Assembly (NCBI GenBank): GCA_037367355.1
Contig: CM074697.1
Location: 2,294,001-2,358,000 of the forward strand
Source of the DNA: Neoscytalidium dimidiatum
Taxonomy: Eukaryota; Ascomycota; Dothideomycetes; Botryosphaeriales; Botryosphaeriaceae
Direction: 5' to 3'
DNA: 64,000 nucleotides
The translations under genes were made by a program, and so were the position numbers. The notes under the pieces are model-generated. The model saw only the letters and a list, made by a program, of their open reading frames with translations, ran no database searches and was not told where the DNA came from. This document shows positions 51,001 to 60,771 of this stretch, in pieces; the first letter of the stretch is position 1; each line of letters begins with the position of its first letter.

Positions 51001-51935
51001 TCGATGCGGGGTAGAGGGTAGCGGTCTTTGATGGTAATGTCGTTCAGGGATCGGTAATCCACACAGAGGCGTAACTTGCCTCGGGCTTTGGTACGAAGAG
51101 GACGGGGAATCCTGCTGAGGATTGAGAGGGTCGGATGTATCCCTTCTTCAGTAGTAAGTCCAAGTGTTCCCTCATTGCTTGTAACTCCTTTTCCGACATT
51201 GGATATAGGGGTCCAAATCGGGGTTCAGTGCCTGGTTTCAAGTTGATCTCGTGGTCCCATGGTCTGTGTTCCGGTAGTGCGTCTTCGATCTTTTCTCTGA
51301 AAATTTCCTTGAACCGGTGGTATTCCTTAGGAACGCCATCAAGGTACTGTTCGTGTATCCTGGTGGGGTCATCTCCTCCCACGGGTGTCGGGTAGTCTGG
51401 TTTTCTCGTCTGGTGGCACTAATCTGTCGGGTTCTTTCTTTGTTTGTAGTGGTGGGGCGATACCACATCATTCCAATTGCTTGCCCCTTCTTTCGGGTCC
51501 TTTCCAGCGCAGCTTTCGAAGTGGAGGCTTGTGGGTAATCGGTTCGGCTATGGTGCGTGGTTTCCATTCTGGTTCTTGGTTTCGTTCTCTGGACTTGAGG
51601 GTAATTCCTCCATTGTCCCAATCGTATTGTATTTTCCATTTCTTCTGCCAAGGGATGCCGAGAATGACATCATACTTGGGGATCTTGGTAACGTCTGACA
51701 GATACGTTCCCTGTGGTTTTTGTATTCGAGGGTCAGTTTCGGGGTTTCGATGATTACCTTTCCATCTCCAAAGGAGCTGGGGATCCATCAACAGTTCTCA
51801 GCTGATATGGTTGGTCCTTTTCTCTGGGTTTTAGGTTGGCTTTTTCCAAATCGGTTTGAGACGTAGTTCCCTTGTGATGCGGAGTCGATGAGGGTGAGCG
51901 CTCGGCGTCCATTGATTTTGTCACGACAACCCAGT
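48028..51935 (-). pseudogene. Chromovirus pol (protease, RT, RNase H, integrase, chromodomain), frameshifted
   Basis: Pieces in order on the minus strand: protease LIDSASQGNYVS (usual DSG is DSA), RT with [15 protein letters not shown] and YLDDILIY (about 50.77 kb), RNase [13 protein letters not shown] and [11 protein letters not shown], the integrase zinc region HGHPGMTRTL with CDECAKNK, the catalytic core MDFITDLP, DRDPRF and DGQTERTNQ (D,D,E), then a chromodomain WDVEKILDGDWIDGQFKYLIKWEG at 48.3-48.5 kb. The reading frame changes repeatedly; at the sites examined (for example near 51080 and 50862) a single base appears to be missing from a run. No RIP-type stops were seen. Confidence 0.85.
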
Positions 51936-53249
51936 GGTTCCCGTATTCTGCGGAGTCTCCTTTGCTTTCTGGTGGGTGTCCTGTGGTTTTCCGGTCGATG
52001 CTGCTATGGTCCTGTGGGGCAGGGGCCTCGCCTGCTGTAGCCCCAGTTCAGTAGGCGTTTCTAGTTTTGGTGGTACCGCTGATGTTCTTAGCTTCCTGGT
52101 GAATGGGGCGGGCTTCGATGCTACAAGTGGACCAGTGGATGGTGTCATGGTTGGGGGTCTCCGGTCGTCCTTCAGTAGCCGAGGTGGTTTTCTTGTCGTT
52201 GGTTCGCTGGTTGCTGGTTCGTTTGTCTGGGCAGTTTCTGCTGATATGTCCGTGCTTTCCACAGTGGAAGCAAAGACCCTTTCACGCCGTCGCTGTTCTT
52301 CCTCCGGCGCCAGCCGAGGTTTCGTCGTTGGTTGGCATCTAAGTCCATGGGGTCCCCCGGGGGTAGGTTGTTTCGAGGTTGCGCGGTGTTGGCCGAGTAT
52401 CGGGTTTGGCCTGTCTCTTGTCTGAAATTGAACAGTTGTTGGTCGACTCGGATGGCCGTGTCGATGGTCTCGCTAAGGTCCTTGGGTAATCCGGTGCGGG
52501 CGAATTCGGCCTTCACATTGTGCTTTAGGCCCTTGTAGAAGATGTATTTGAGGATTGGTCGTTGAGGTAGGAGGCGAGCATGCGGAATTCCGTGACATAT
52601 TCCGAGACTGATCGGGTTTGTCGGAGGTCCTGAATTCGAAGGGCGGCCTCCTGCTCCTCGTTCTTGCTACCAAAGGCTTGTCTGATTGCGTCGGCGAAGC
52701 GATTGTAGTTGGCGAACAGGCTACTGGTTTCCGTACGTGGGATGGCCGAGCGGAAATCCTTTCGATAGGGTTCGAACCACCGTGCTGCGTTACCTCGGAG
52801 GTAGGTTCCTGCAAAGCGGACCCTTTCCTCATCGTCCTTGAATGATGCTTTGTAGAATTCGAAGTAATTCTCTAGTTGGGCCAGGAAGTCGTTGAGCTTA
52901 CGCCGATCCCCATCGTAGGTGTCGGGGTCTTGATCTTTAGTTTGGTGTTGTGGGGGGTCGATTCTGATGTCGCGGGGGTGGCTGGGGTGGAGGGCCGCAT
53001 AGTACGGTTGACAGTAAAGGCTTGTCCTCGAATGAAGTACTCCAGAAGGACTTGGCCGCAGTCCTCACTGGCGTTCTCTGGTACTCTGGGTCCGTTGATT
53101 GCTCGACTCAAGGAGGCTATGCCCGAGAATGCTTCCGAAATGAGCAGCCTCATGTTAAGAGCTGGGTTTCCAGGGATCAAGGGACGGATTGACTGAAGCT
53201 GTTCCTCCTCCGTCGGAAGGTTGTTCCTGATTTCGGTCCAGGATGTCAT
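51936..53249 (-). pseudogene. Chromovirus gag with CCHC zinc knuckle, frameshifted
   Basis: Opens with ATG at 53249 (MTSWTEIRNNLPTEEEQ). The capsid region shows DGDRRKLNDFLAQLENYF, GNAARWFEPYRKDF and LRIQDLRQTRSVSEY. The zinc knuckle CFHCGKHGHISRNC is at about 52231-52272. Frame changes occur in a six-C run near 52955 and near 52555 (NDQS / LKYIFYKGLK). Each needs one base to restore the frame. Confidence 0.8.
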
Positions 53250-53293
53250 GGTTAGTAGTTTTCAGGGTGGGGTTACCTCCGGTGCCTAAGAAA

Positions 53294-53304
53294 GGTGGTC
53301 AAAG
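53294..53304 (-). promoter_or_regulatory. Presumed primer-binding region of the chromovirus
   Basis: CTTTGACCACC follows the 5' LTR directly. It does not start with TGG, so it is not a standard tRNA 3'-end site. The same word (with RIP changes) follows the LTRs at 46307 and, on the minus strand, at 54160. Confidence 0.45.
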
Positions 53305-53689
53305 TGTTACGCCGGGACTCTTTCTGGGGGAGTCGAGGCGCGTCGTCAGGCAGCTTGGGCTTTCTAGGGGCCAATACAGTGGTAGGCAGGGGAGGTTCGT
53401 ACAATAGTAGGGTAGGAATCAATTGACAAGTTGACCACGAGGGTCCTAACTACGATAAATGAGTGTGGTCTATATACATGGAGTGATCGGTACGATCAGT
53501 AGTGATCTGTAATGTTAACCCACTGATCAGTACTGATCGGTGGTCCGAGCTTTGCTGAGCGAGTGTGCGGTGGTCTGGTGCATCAGTGTCGGTAGGTATT
53601 CTGCCGAGTTAGGCCCCGAGTTGGTCACGTGGGCGGTGAGTAGTCGTAGGGTTTCGTTATCCGCCTTTCTGGGCGACTGTGCCGTAACA
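53305..53689 (-). repeat. 5' LTR of the chromovirus
   Basis: 385 bp, carries the promoter for the minus-strand transcript. One base shorter than the 3' LTR. Confidence 0.95.
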
Positions 53690-54160
53690 ACTACTATTCT
53701 ATTAATTTTCTAAGGTAGGTACTAGCGTATAGAACTTATTCGGCGAAGCCGGCGAAGTTATCGTATATAAAGAATATATAGTTATTTAGCTACGTAATAA
53801 AGGCTTAGATCTTTTTTTAGTCTTTATAGTATAGGTTTAGTTTTAAGACCTTAACCTTAGTAGCCAGTAGTAGAGCTAGTATCTAAATAAGCTAGATATA
53901 TAGAATAGCGTTCTCGTTCTAAAGTTCTAGAATTATATTAAGTAGCTTCTTATTAGTCAATATATTAGAATATTAGCTTTCTACTATCGTATTTTATTAT
54001 AGCGGTTATTATAAGCTAAAGATATTTTACCTTTTTTTATCACGTGCTCATTATTTAGTACGTCATTATAATAATAATTTATTAGTATTAGTAAAAATAA
54101 GAAATACTTTTACATTTTCTAATTAAATCGTTTTCTTTTCTATAAGAATAGTAGTTAAAG
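53690..54160 (-). pseudogene. RIP-destroyed gag of the older Ty3-like element (N-terminal part)
   Basis: Continuation of 46461-47168 across the young insertion: the duplicated ACTAC joins the two halves. It ends at the LTR-like repeat beginning at 54161, from which CTTTAACTACT leads into this region on the minus strand. Confidence 0.55.
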
Positions 54161-54259
54161 TATAATAACGGGGCCTCTACTACTAGGCTTTAGAGTTATC
54201 TAGTAGATTTAGGTTTATCGAAGGGTTTACTCTAAAGACGAGGAAAGAAAAGTAATAAT
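54161..54259. repeat. LTR segment of the older nested element (right copy)
   Basis: Matches 45823-45921. The left edge at 54161 is the inner LTR boundary next to a CTTT(A)ACTACT primer region; the true right end of this LTR was not located. Confidence 0.55.
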
Positions 54260-54554
54260 AGAATAAGAAGTTATATAATATAGAAGTTTAGTAGGCTTTA
54301 TTACCTCTAAGTTAATATAGTATTAAATTAGAACTTTAAATTTAACTATAAGGGTTAAAATACTATCTAACGAGTATATCTATATACTATAGAAAGCTAT
54401 AATAATCTAGGGATTATAGTACTAGATTAGAGCCTTAGATTAAAGGTTTAAATTAGTTCTAATCCTATATAGATTCTATAGATTTTATATAACTTAGGCG
54501 CTAAAGCCTACTTTTCTAGAATTCGACTTCTATTAATATTAGCGGATAATATAT

Positions 54555-54939
54555 CGGACTGAAAAAGTACGACGCCGCACTATTTTATAGTGCTGGCTAG
54601 TGGCCTTATATAGTCCTATATACCCTCTTACCGGTGGCGCGATAAGAAGAGCGGTATTAGTAGAATAGGTGCGCTTTTTTCTTACTCTTAACGATTAGAT
54701 GATGATTTTTTCTGGCTAATACACCGCATGTGCGCGGTTCGAACGTAGAATCTAAAGTAGACTAAATAGATATTAGTACCCTAGTATATATTAGTATGTC
54801 CTAGTTTTAATATTTAGAACACTAAATATTGCAAATAGAAGCTATATCGCGAAATCCGGGCTTATAACTGTCGGATTAAAAAAGTACGACGCCGTACTAT
54901 TTTATAGTACTGGCTAGTAGCCTTATATAGTCCTATATA
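54555..54939. repeat. Pair of 68-bp direct repeats around a less-mutated core
   Basis: 54555-54622 and 54872-54939 match over 68 bp; every difference noticed is C-to-T or G-to-A, with the right copy the more decayed. The 249 bp between them retain CA and TG dinucleotides and include GGTTCGAAC at 54737-54745. It could be a short non-autonomous element. Confidence 0.6.
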
Positions 54940-55303
54940 ATATTACCGCTATACTCTTATCTCGTAGTATTTATTCTTATCGGCTTTTCTACTTTTCGCC
55001 CGTACGGCTCTTCGTCCTCTACGGGCTCTATATTAGCCCGTATCTTCTTTCTAGTCGTTACGCCCGTAGGCGTTCTTTTCGTACGGGTAGTTATTATTAC
55101 CTACCGATATTTTTATACGCGCCGCTATTCCGTATCTCTAGTCTTCTCGTACGGGACTAAGGAGCGCGACTCTACTAGGCGTAGGATCTTTAAGACCCTA
55201 CGGCTTATTTTCCCGTACGGGCTCGCGGCTCTTATAGCTATAAAGCCCGTAGAGTTCGTAATAGTAAGTACTTATATACTTAGAAAATATATAAAGGAGA
55301 GTA

Positions 55304-55765
55304 CTCTTTATAGACGGCTCTAATATAGATAAAAGTATCTTTATAGCTAGTAGTAATATCTTATTCGCTACTAATATAGATATAAGAAAAAGCTACTAAA
55401 AATTTATATTTACTCTTTTTAATATACTAGTAGACTAGAGTACTAGAAAGTAATATATAGTCTTAACTTTTATTATTAAAGCTAAACTTCTTATATTATT
55501 AGAGACCGCTTACTATACTATTTAGTAGAAGAGATTCTTTAAAAGTATAAGCTTTAATCTAGAATATAAAATTAAAATATAATATAATAATAGATAAATA
55601 CTAAAGCTTATAAACGAATTAGAATTAAAATTTAATACTAGCCTATAATATATTAATATATACTAATACTAGCTTTACTAGAAAGTATAGATATAGATAA
55701 TTAAGCTAAAATAAACGCTAATAGCTAAAATAGTAGCTAATAGTATAATAAAAGTACTTATAAGA
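55304..55765 (+). pseudogene. RIP-destroyed copia RNase H domain
   Basis: One frame keeps recognisable copia RNase H blocks (IDGSNID, KAKLLILLETAYYTI, KRFFKSISFN, LKLINELELKFN) interrupted by many stops where Trp and Gln codons are expected. It shows that the outer element is Ty1/copia on the plus strand. Confidence 0.75.
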
Positions 55766-56297
55766 TAATAATACTTTACTTTTATATAGTTACTAAATTT
55801 ATACGATATATTAAATATAAAGTAATTAATAGTTATCTACTAGTAAACCTATTTAATACTATAGGTTTTCTAGTTAATTCTATACGATATAGTAAATTAT
55901 TTATTCTAACGTTACGTCTACTATTATATTTAAATATTACGTTTTTACTAATCGTCTAGTAGAAAACACCCTTTATATACTCGCTATTCTTACTCTACTA
56001 CTAACTTTCTTTTCTCTATAAGAGTTATTAGTATCTTATTTACTAGTATTCTATACGGGTCTTATATTATATAACTACTTTTCTACTATTATACTCTTTA
56101 TTTTTCCGTTCTTTATACTTCTAACTACCTAGAAAATTATAAAATTATTAATTTTATTTATTAATACGTACTTAGTAAGTTATAAGATTAATTTCGCTTA
56201 TTATTAAACTAATATAGTAAAAGTAATACTTCTATAGACTTTTAATAAGCTCTCTATAGTCTTTTTATAAGATTCTATATATCTTATAAAGGGGGTA

Positions 56298-56504
56298 TAT
56301 TAAATACTAGTATTATAGTCGTTGTTTTATTACTATAGTATATTTCTTTTATACTTAATTTCGCTACTAATTTCGCTTACTTATTAGCGTATACTAAATA
56401 TATATAATTACCCTTATTCGGTATTTTTTACTAGTATGCTAATTTATTTATTCTACTTATTATTACTGCTTAATACAGCACTCTATTAACTACCTAGTTT
56501 AATA
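56298..56504 (+). repeat. Right (3') LTR of the copia element
   Basis: 207 bp, preceded by AAAGGGGGTA (polypurine tract) and followed by the ATTTC duplication. Confidence 0.85.
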
Positions 56505-56509
56505 ATTTC

Positions 56510-57959
56510 CGCTCTGTGATCCATTAGCAGTAGACTAAAATTATAAGGTACTCGCTTCCATTACGCTTCCATCTTACCTCGCCACCTTGATTCCTCACCC
56601 TCCCATCTTCGCACAACCCCAGTCAAAGACATTTACCAGACTAATTAACACCGCATCGTTCCCTAGGACGCAGTGCGCACAAGCTTTCCACCATGCCATA
56701 GCCTCTTCAGCCATACTTACCTCCAAGCTACGGTATGCAGGATCTGGTGTATAGAAGGGGCCCGTGTTGTAGTAAACCTCGTAAGTAACTCTCATTCGTT
56801 GTGTCTGTCTCTTCTCTGAGAGAGAGCGGAGGAGCTAAACTACCCAGCGGCGCTAGCGCCGCGCGCTAAGCGCACCTGCCATAACAGCCCGTAACTCCTA
56901 CTCCGTTATATTGCCGCGGCATCCTTCGTGAGAAGACGGCTCTACTCGCTATGGCTTGCGAGTATGTTGCAAGGCATGTAGGAGGTTAAGGAGGCTCCAG
57001 TACATGTGGAAAGGAGCTCCGCCCCCTCCCTTGGCAGCGCTAGTAATGAACCTCCCTCCTTGTTGTGATTCCCTCATGTTGACATCTAACCACACCATAC
57101 TGACCTGCTCCAAAATCACCTTCGTTCTTCCCAAGAATGTCACCATCCGTGTACTCTTAATCAGCTACAGGATCTTCGCCAATTTTCTCACCCCGTAGCG
57201 GGGGATTTGTTTTTTGGGGGGTGTCGGAGGCAACACCAATAGATTCCCCGGGCCGAGTCCTACACCACCACCATGACACGTCAGAAAGATCCCTTTCTAT
57301 CCCTATCCGTTTACTGTACACCGGCGCATTGCCACAGTCCCGAATGACTGTCGTAACCTAACAGTTCGTTCTTCTTAACACTGACCAGCTCCTACGTTAT
57401 AAGTTGTAAATGTCCGAATGAAAACCTTGTGCGTGTCCTTGGTAATGTCCATTAAATGCGACCTTCTAACGCTCGAGGGTTACATAATCGGAGTCGGGAT
57501 ACTGAGCGAGTCATATTCGTTTCCACTTTTTAAGTCGCACGGCAATCATCAACGAAGTAATACGAGAGGTCGAATTCTGGCGCTAGAGTATGACTCGTAT
57601 GGACGCGCAATAGAAAATAGAGCTCTTTGAACAAGCTCAAAAGCGTGCAATGTTCTGCTCATGCCTATAACATTAGCTATTTCATGTTCCTAGTATTTGT
57701 GATATTTTATTAATGAGGAGGTGGATGTAATGATTTGCCATTGCGAAATCGATTGCAATAACTATCACCAGCATAAGGCCGACCATCACACGATTCGGTG
57801 GCACGAGCGTTCTCACCAAGCGCTGCAGCGTGACTCTCCTGTAAATGCACTAATTTGCGATGTCTTATAAAGAGCTGAGCTGATCATGATACTTTGTCCC
57901 TGACTTTCGGTCGCACCTCGTTCTCTCGTGTCCTCCAAACACAGTCCTTCGCTGCAAAC
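56510..57959. other. Right flank of the island, no supported gene
   Basis: About 1.45 kb. Two minus-strand frames (56595-56795 and 56949-57146) have ordinary-looking residues but no motif I recognise; they could be remnants of one decayed gene. The end of the stretch is the promoter of the small secreted protein. Confidence 0.4.
57866..57872 (+). promoter_or_regulatory. TATA box of the small secreted protein gene
   Basis: TATAAAG 94 bp upstream of the ATG, followed by a C/T-rich leader ending in CGCTGCAAAC. Confidence 0.5.
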
Positions 57960-58190
57960 ATGAAGACCTCCGCTATCGTTTCCACTCTTTTCCTTGCCGT
58001 AGCGTCTTTGGCGGCTCCGGTCCCGGAGGATGTCAACCCAAATGCCTGTATTGACGTCCAGCCCGGCTATGCGGCGGGCATTTGCCCTTCGCCCTACACT
58101 TTCACCTACCTCAAGTACTGCTCCACTCGCGACCGCGGTAATCCGAACTGCCCAACCCAGTCTGCCGAAGCGAAGTGCTGCATCGTTTAG
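57960..58190 (+). CDS. Small secreted cysteine-rich protein
   Basis: 76 residues, no intron. Residues 1-19 form a classic signal peptide (MKTSAIVSTLFLAVASLAA) with cleavage likely before PVPED. The mature part of about 57 residues has six cysteines (30, 42, 54, 64, 73, 74), enough for three disulfides, and ends CCIV. I do not recognise the family. The start was taken at the inner ATG, because it opens a signal peptide and has a TATA box at a normal distance; an in-frame upstream start would add 22 unrelated residues. It sits 1.45 kb from the RIP island. Secreted effector, antimicrobial or surface protein are all possible. Confidence 0.8.
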   Translation: MKTSAIVSTLFLAVASLAAPVPEDVNPNACIDVQPGYAAGICPSPYTFTYLKYCSTRDRGNPNCPTQSAEAKCCIV

Positions 58191-60771
58191 AGGTATGCCG
58201 CTCAAATTTCACTCCATGAATTCTTTCTGTGATCAGGACTGAGCTGACCGGGTTGGAAGTCTTTGTACTTTGATTGCGGGTTATTTCTAAAGGCTCATTT
58301 TCGACGTATAGTGTGGCAAAAGTTTATAGTGGAAGATTCTGCGTGATGCTTATGGTTTGAGGGCATTAAACATATTAACATAGGGTTGGTAGTTCATAAT
58401 ACTTGCCAGCTAAACTTCACTAAGTGTACCACTCCCAATCGTCACAAACCTTAGAATTAGCTATACCATGTTCAATAGTGGCAAGCACGAATAATGAAAC
58501 ACATCATGCCTTAAGTTAAGACTTATTGAGAAAGCGTTCTGTTGCCGTGAAGCTCTTGTAAGCAGTGTAATATTGTTGCACAGGACTAACTTGTCCGTGA
58601 CTGCCATACTTCATAACTTTCATAATCCTGGAAGCTGTGGAGTGCTGACAGCATAGATAGGCTATTGATGAATGTTTCTGGCGTTTCTGAAACATCTGGT
58701 CGTCGCGGATATGAATTTCTAGGTCCTTGAGATCGATTACTCATTGTGTACTTAGGCCAGGTCTGGGACAGGCAAGCTGCAAGTCCGTTCGTGCCAATAT
58801 TCAGCAGGTTCCTCTTTCTTAATGGAAATAGGCCGGGCCCTGGAGAAGCAGTTGTTTAGCACGTCTAAGTGGGATTGCGTCCTCTAGGAAGGAAAGCTGT
58901 GTATTACTGAGCTTTGCACCACCTCCGTTCAGCCAGCTTTTAGAGTATTGAGGGGAAATGTGACATTTATTCTCAGGATCTTTGCCATTGACAGAAAGAC
59001 CATGAATCATCCGCACTAAACGCAAAGGCAGGATCTGTGTTGATTTTCCGGACACCGCGCAGATCCAGGTCTTGGTGGCGACCACGTACAATAACGTCCT
59101 AAGGCGTGATCAGCCGCCTTGAAGCTGTAGATCGAAGATAAGGGATGAATAGCGGCCGTAGTCAAAAAAGCTGCCTGCAAAATAATAGTGGTGCCTAAGC
59201 CAATTTCTCAACATATCTCGTCTGCAAGTGTGGCTGCATCGAGAACACGTCGCATGACTGGAAATTCATTCATACTGATAGTCTGTTTCGTTCAACGAAG
59301 CAAGCTGTATGTTAAACGTGTCGTCAACGGCGCGCGCGGCCCATTGCTTTTCCGATGATCCAACTTGGCCGATGTCGTGCAGGCTGCACAGATGGGGTAC
59401 TGAAATAGGACAAAGGTTCCGGGGTCCGCGGACATGCTCGAACAAACTTTCTGACCGCAACCCTACGGGCTATTTCGATCACGGAACATACTTCATTGAC
59501 TTTCACCCCCAATACTCATTGACTTTAGTCTGCTCCTTCATTTTTCAATCACAGTGATGATAATCTGTGCTCACGAGTCGTCCAGAGTGTAACTGATGCA
59601 ATGAGCGAACTTACCAGTGGCTATGGAGAATAGACGGCACGGGTTGTGAAAATTCGTTTGGACCGAGGATACCCGCCAACTAGCCTTACTCTTAGGGCTG
59701 AAGTCATGGAACGCACCAGTAGCGCGTTTTTTGGTGAAGCCAGAAAGAGTGAAGTAGCCAATCAGGGCTTTGATAAGGTGGGTCGCGGGATGTGTAGCGG
59801 CAGCGTCAAAGGGCAGTTTTTTTTTTTTTCTGAAATGAAGATTGGCAGAGGATGCGCAGTGACAGCTGAGCTAACTCTCCTGGATGTTTATGTTTCTTAG
59901 TCAAGGGAAAACTATCTTGGTTGGAGTAGATCCGGAAGCAGCCGCTCCGTTGCTGCAAAGCTCTTTCGATAGACGGTAAACACATGGATCACGAAGCCAT
60001 CAAACAAGCCGAACACGGCTCTCTATGATTGAAGGTTCTGGAGTTGTTCTGCTTTCCGCTCCGGGCATGCTACATGTCGCGGTACCTTCCGAGATGCAAT
60101 GCGGGGGAGCATGGTCATGCCACCGGAATGCGGTGGGATTGTGGCGTTGCATCTCGAAGTGTCGGGTGTTGCACGAGCGGGGGAGGCGGAGGCGCCACTA
60201 GCACGAAACAGTGGCGCATCATCTGCAAGCCACGCCATCCTTCGCTGACGCCATGCAGCCTACTCGAGCAATTTGATCGCATGCAGTTTCTTGAAATTCA
60301 CCGACTAACCTCGAAGGACTTCGCTGTGCTTCCGCAGGGTCAGAGCCTCAGCAATGAAGCCCGTGTTCGGCCGGAGAATACCCCTATCCGCTCGTAGTAT
60401 ATTCTTCAAGCACCAGCCACGGAATTCCACATGTTAAACCCCTCATCCTCCGTTGTTTACCGGGTTCCAGGAGCTTCCAGACCGCAACGGATCAGCCCAG
60501 TGGGGCCCAGAGTTCGATGCTGGGCGACGACGGCCATTCCAATTCAAAGAGAGGGGCGTCGGATCGGCGACAGGGGCTGCGCTGATCGGGCCGCTGCCAA
60601 CGTGCCAGCCATTCCCGGACGGGCCAAGCGGAGCAAAAATACGAGTTGCCGCACGTCATGTTCTGACTCGCTGTCTTCGAGGTCGACGCGTCTTCAAAGC
60701 CAAACCTGCCGCTCGTCTTTCGTGCTTCTCAACCTCTGCCCTCCTCCCGGGTCCAATGCAGCACTCCATCT
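58191..60771. other. Long stretch without a supported gene
   Basis: About 2.6 kb. A minus-strand frame at 58819-59091 ends in a plausible protein-like segment (WLNGGGAKLSNTQLSFLEDA) and another lies at 59266-59460, but neither joins into a recognisable gene; they may be the remains of one. Overlapping plus frames at 60029-60913 look like chance openings in GC-rich leader sequence of the next gene. Confidence 0.4.

Larger units (their letters stand above)
47169..53689 (-). mobile_element. Young Ty3/gypsy chromovirus (chromodomain retrotransposon), not RIP-mutated
   Basis: A 6521-bp element with LTRs 47169-47554 (386 bp) and 53305-53689 (385 bp) that differ by one base in an A run (CCCGAAG versus CCCGAG). 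LTR termini are TGTTACG...CGTAACA in each direction. The target duplication is ACTAC (47164-47168 and 53690-53694). Coding is on the minus strand: gag, protease, reverse transcriptase, RNase H, integrase and a C-terminal chromodomain. CpA/TpG frequency is ordinary, in contrast with every other repeat in the island. By LTR identity the insertion is very recent. Confidence 0.95.
43199..56504 (+). mobile_element. RIP-degraded Ty1/copia LTR retrotransposon hosting nested insertions
   Basis: Two 207-bp LTRs (43199-43405 and 56298-56504) in direct orientation enclose the whole island and are flanked by the same 5-bp duplication ATTTC (43194-43198, 56505-56509). LTR ends read TATTAAAY...GTTTAATA, i.e. 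TGTTAAAC...GTTTAACA after C-to-T and G-to-A decay. A polypurine tract AAAGGGGGTA precedes the right LTR. Minus stops, the frame at 55304-55765 is a copia RNase H (IDGSNID, ETAYYTI, KRFFKSISFN, NNR.ILKLINELELKFN), so coding is on the plus strand. TpG and CpA are almost absent from 43407-45822, the signature of RIP. Internal sequence is split by later insertions. Confidence 0.85.

Noticed and set aside
54593..54745. Pol III A-box-like TGGCTAGTGG and B-box-like GGTTCGAAC as a tRNA gene
   Set aside because: The boxes are about 135 nt apart and the flanks of the B-box do not form a T-stem; at most a SINE-like relic.
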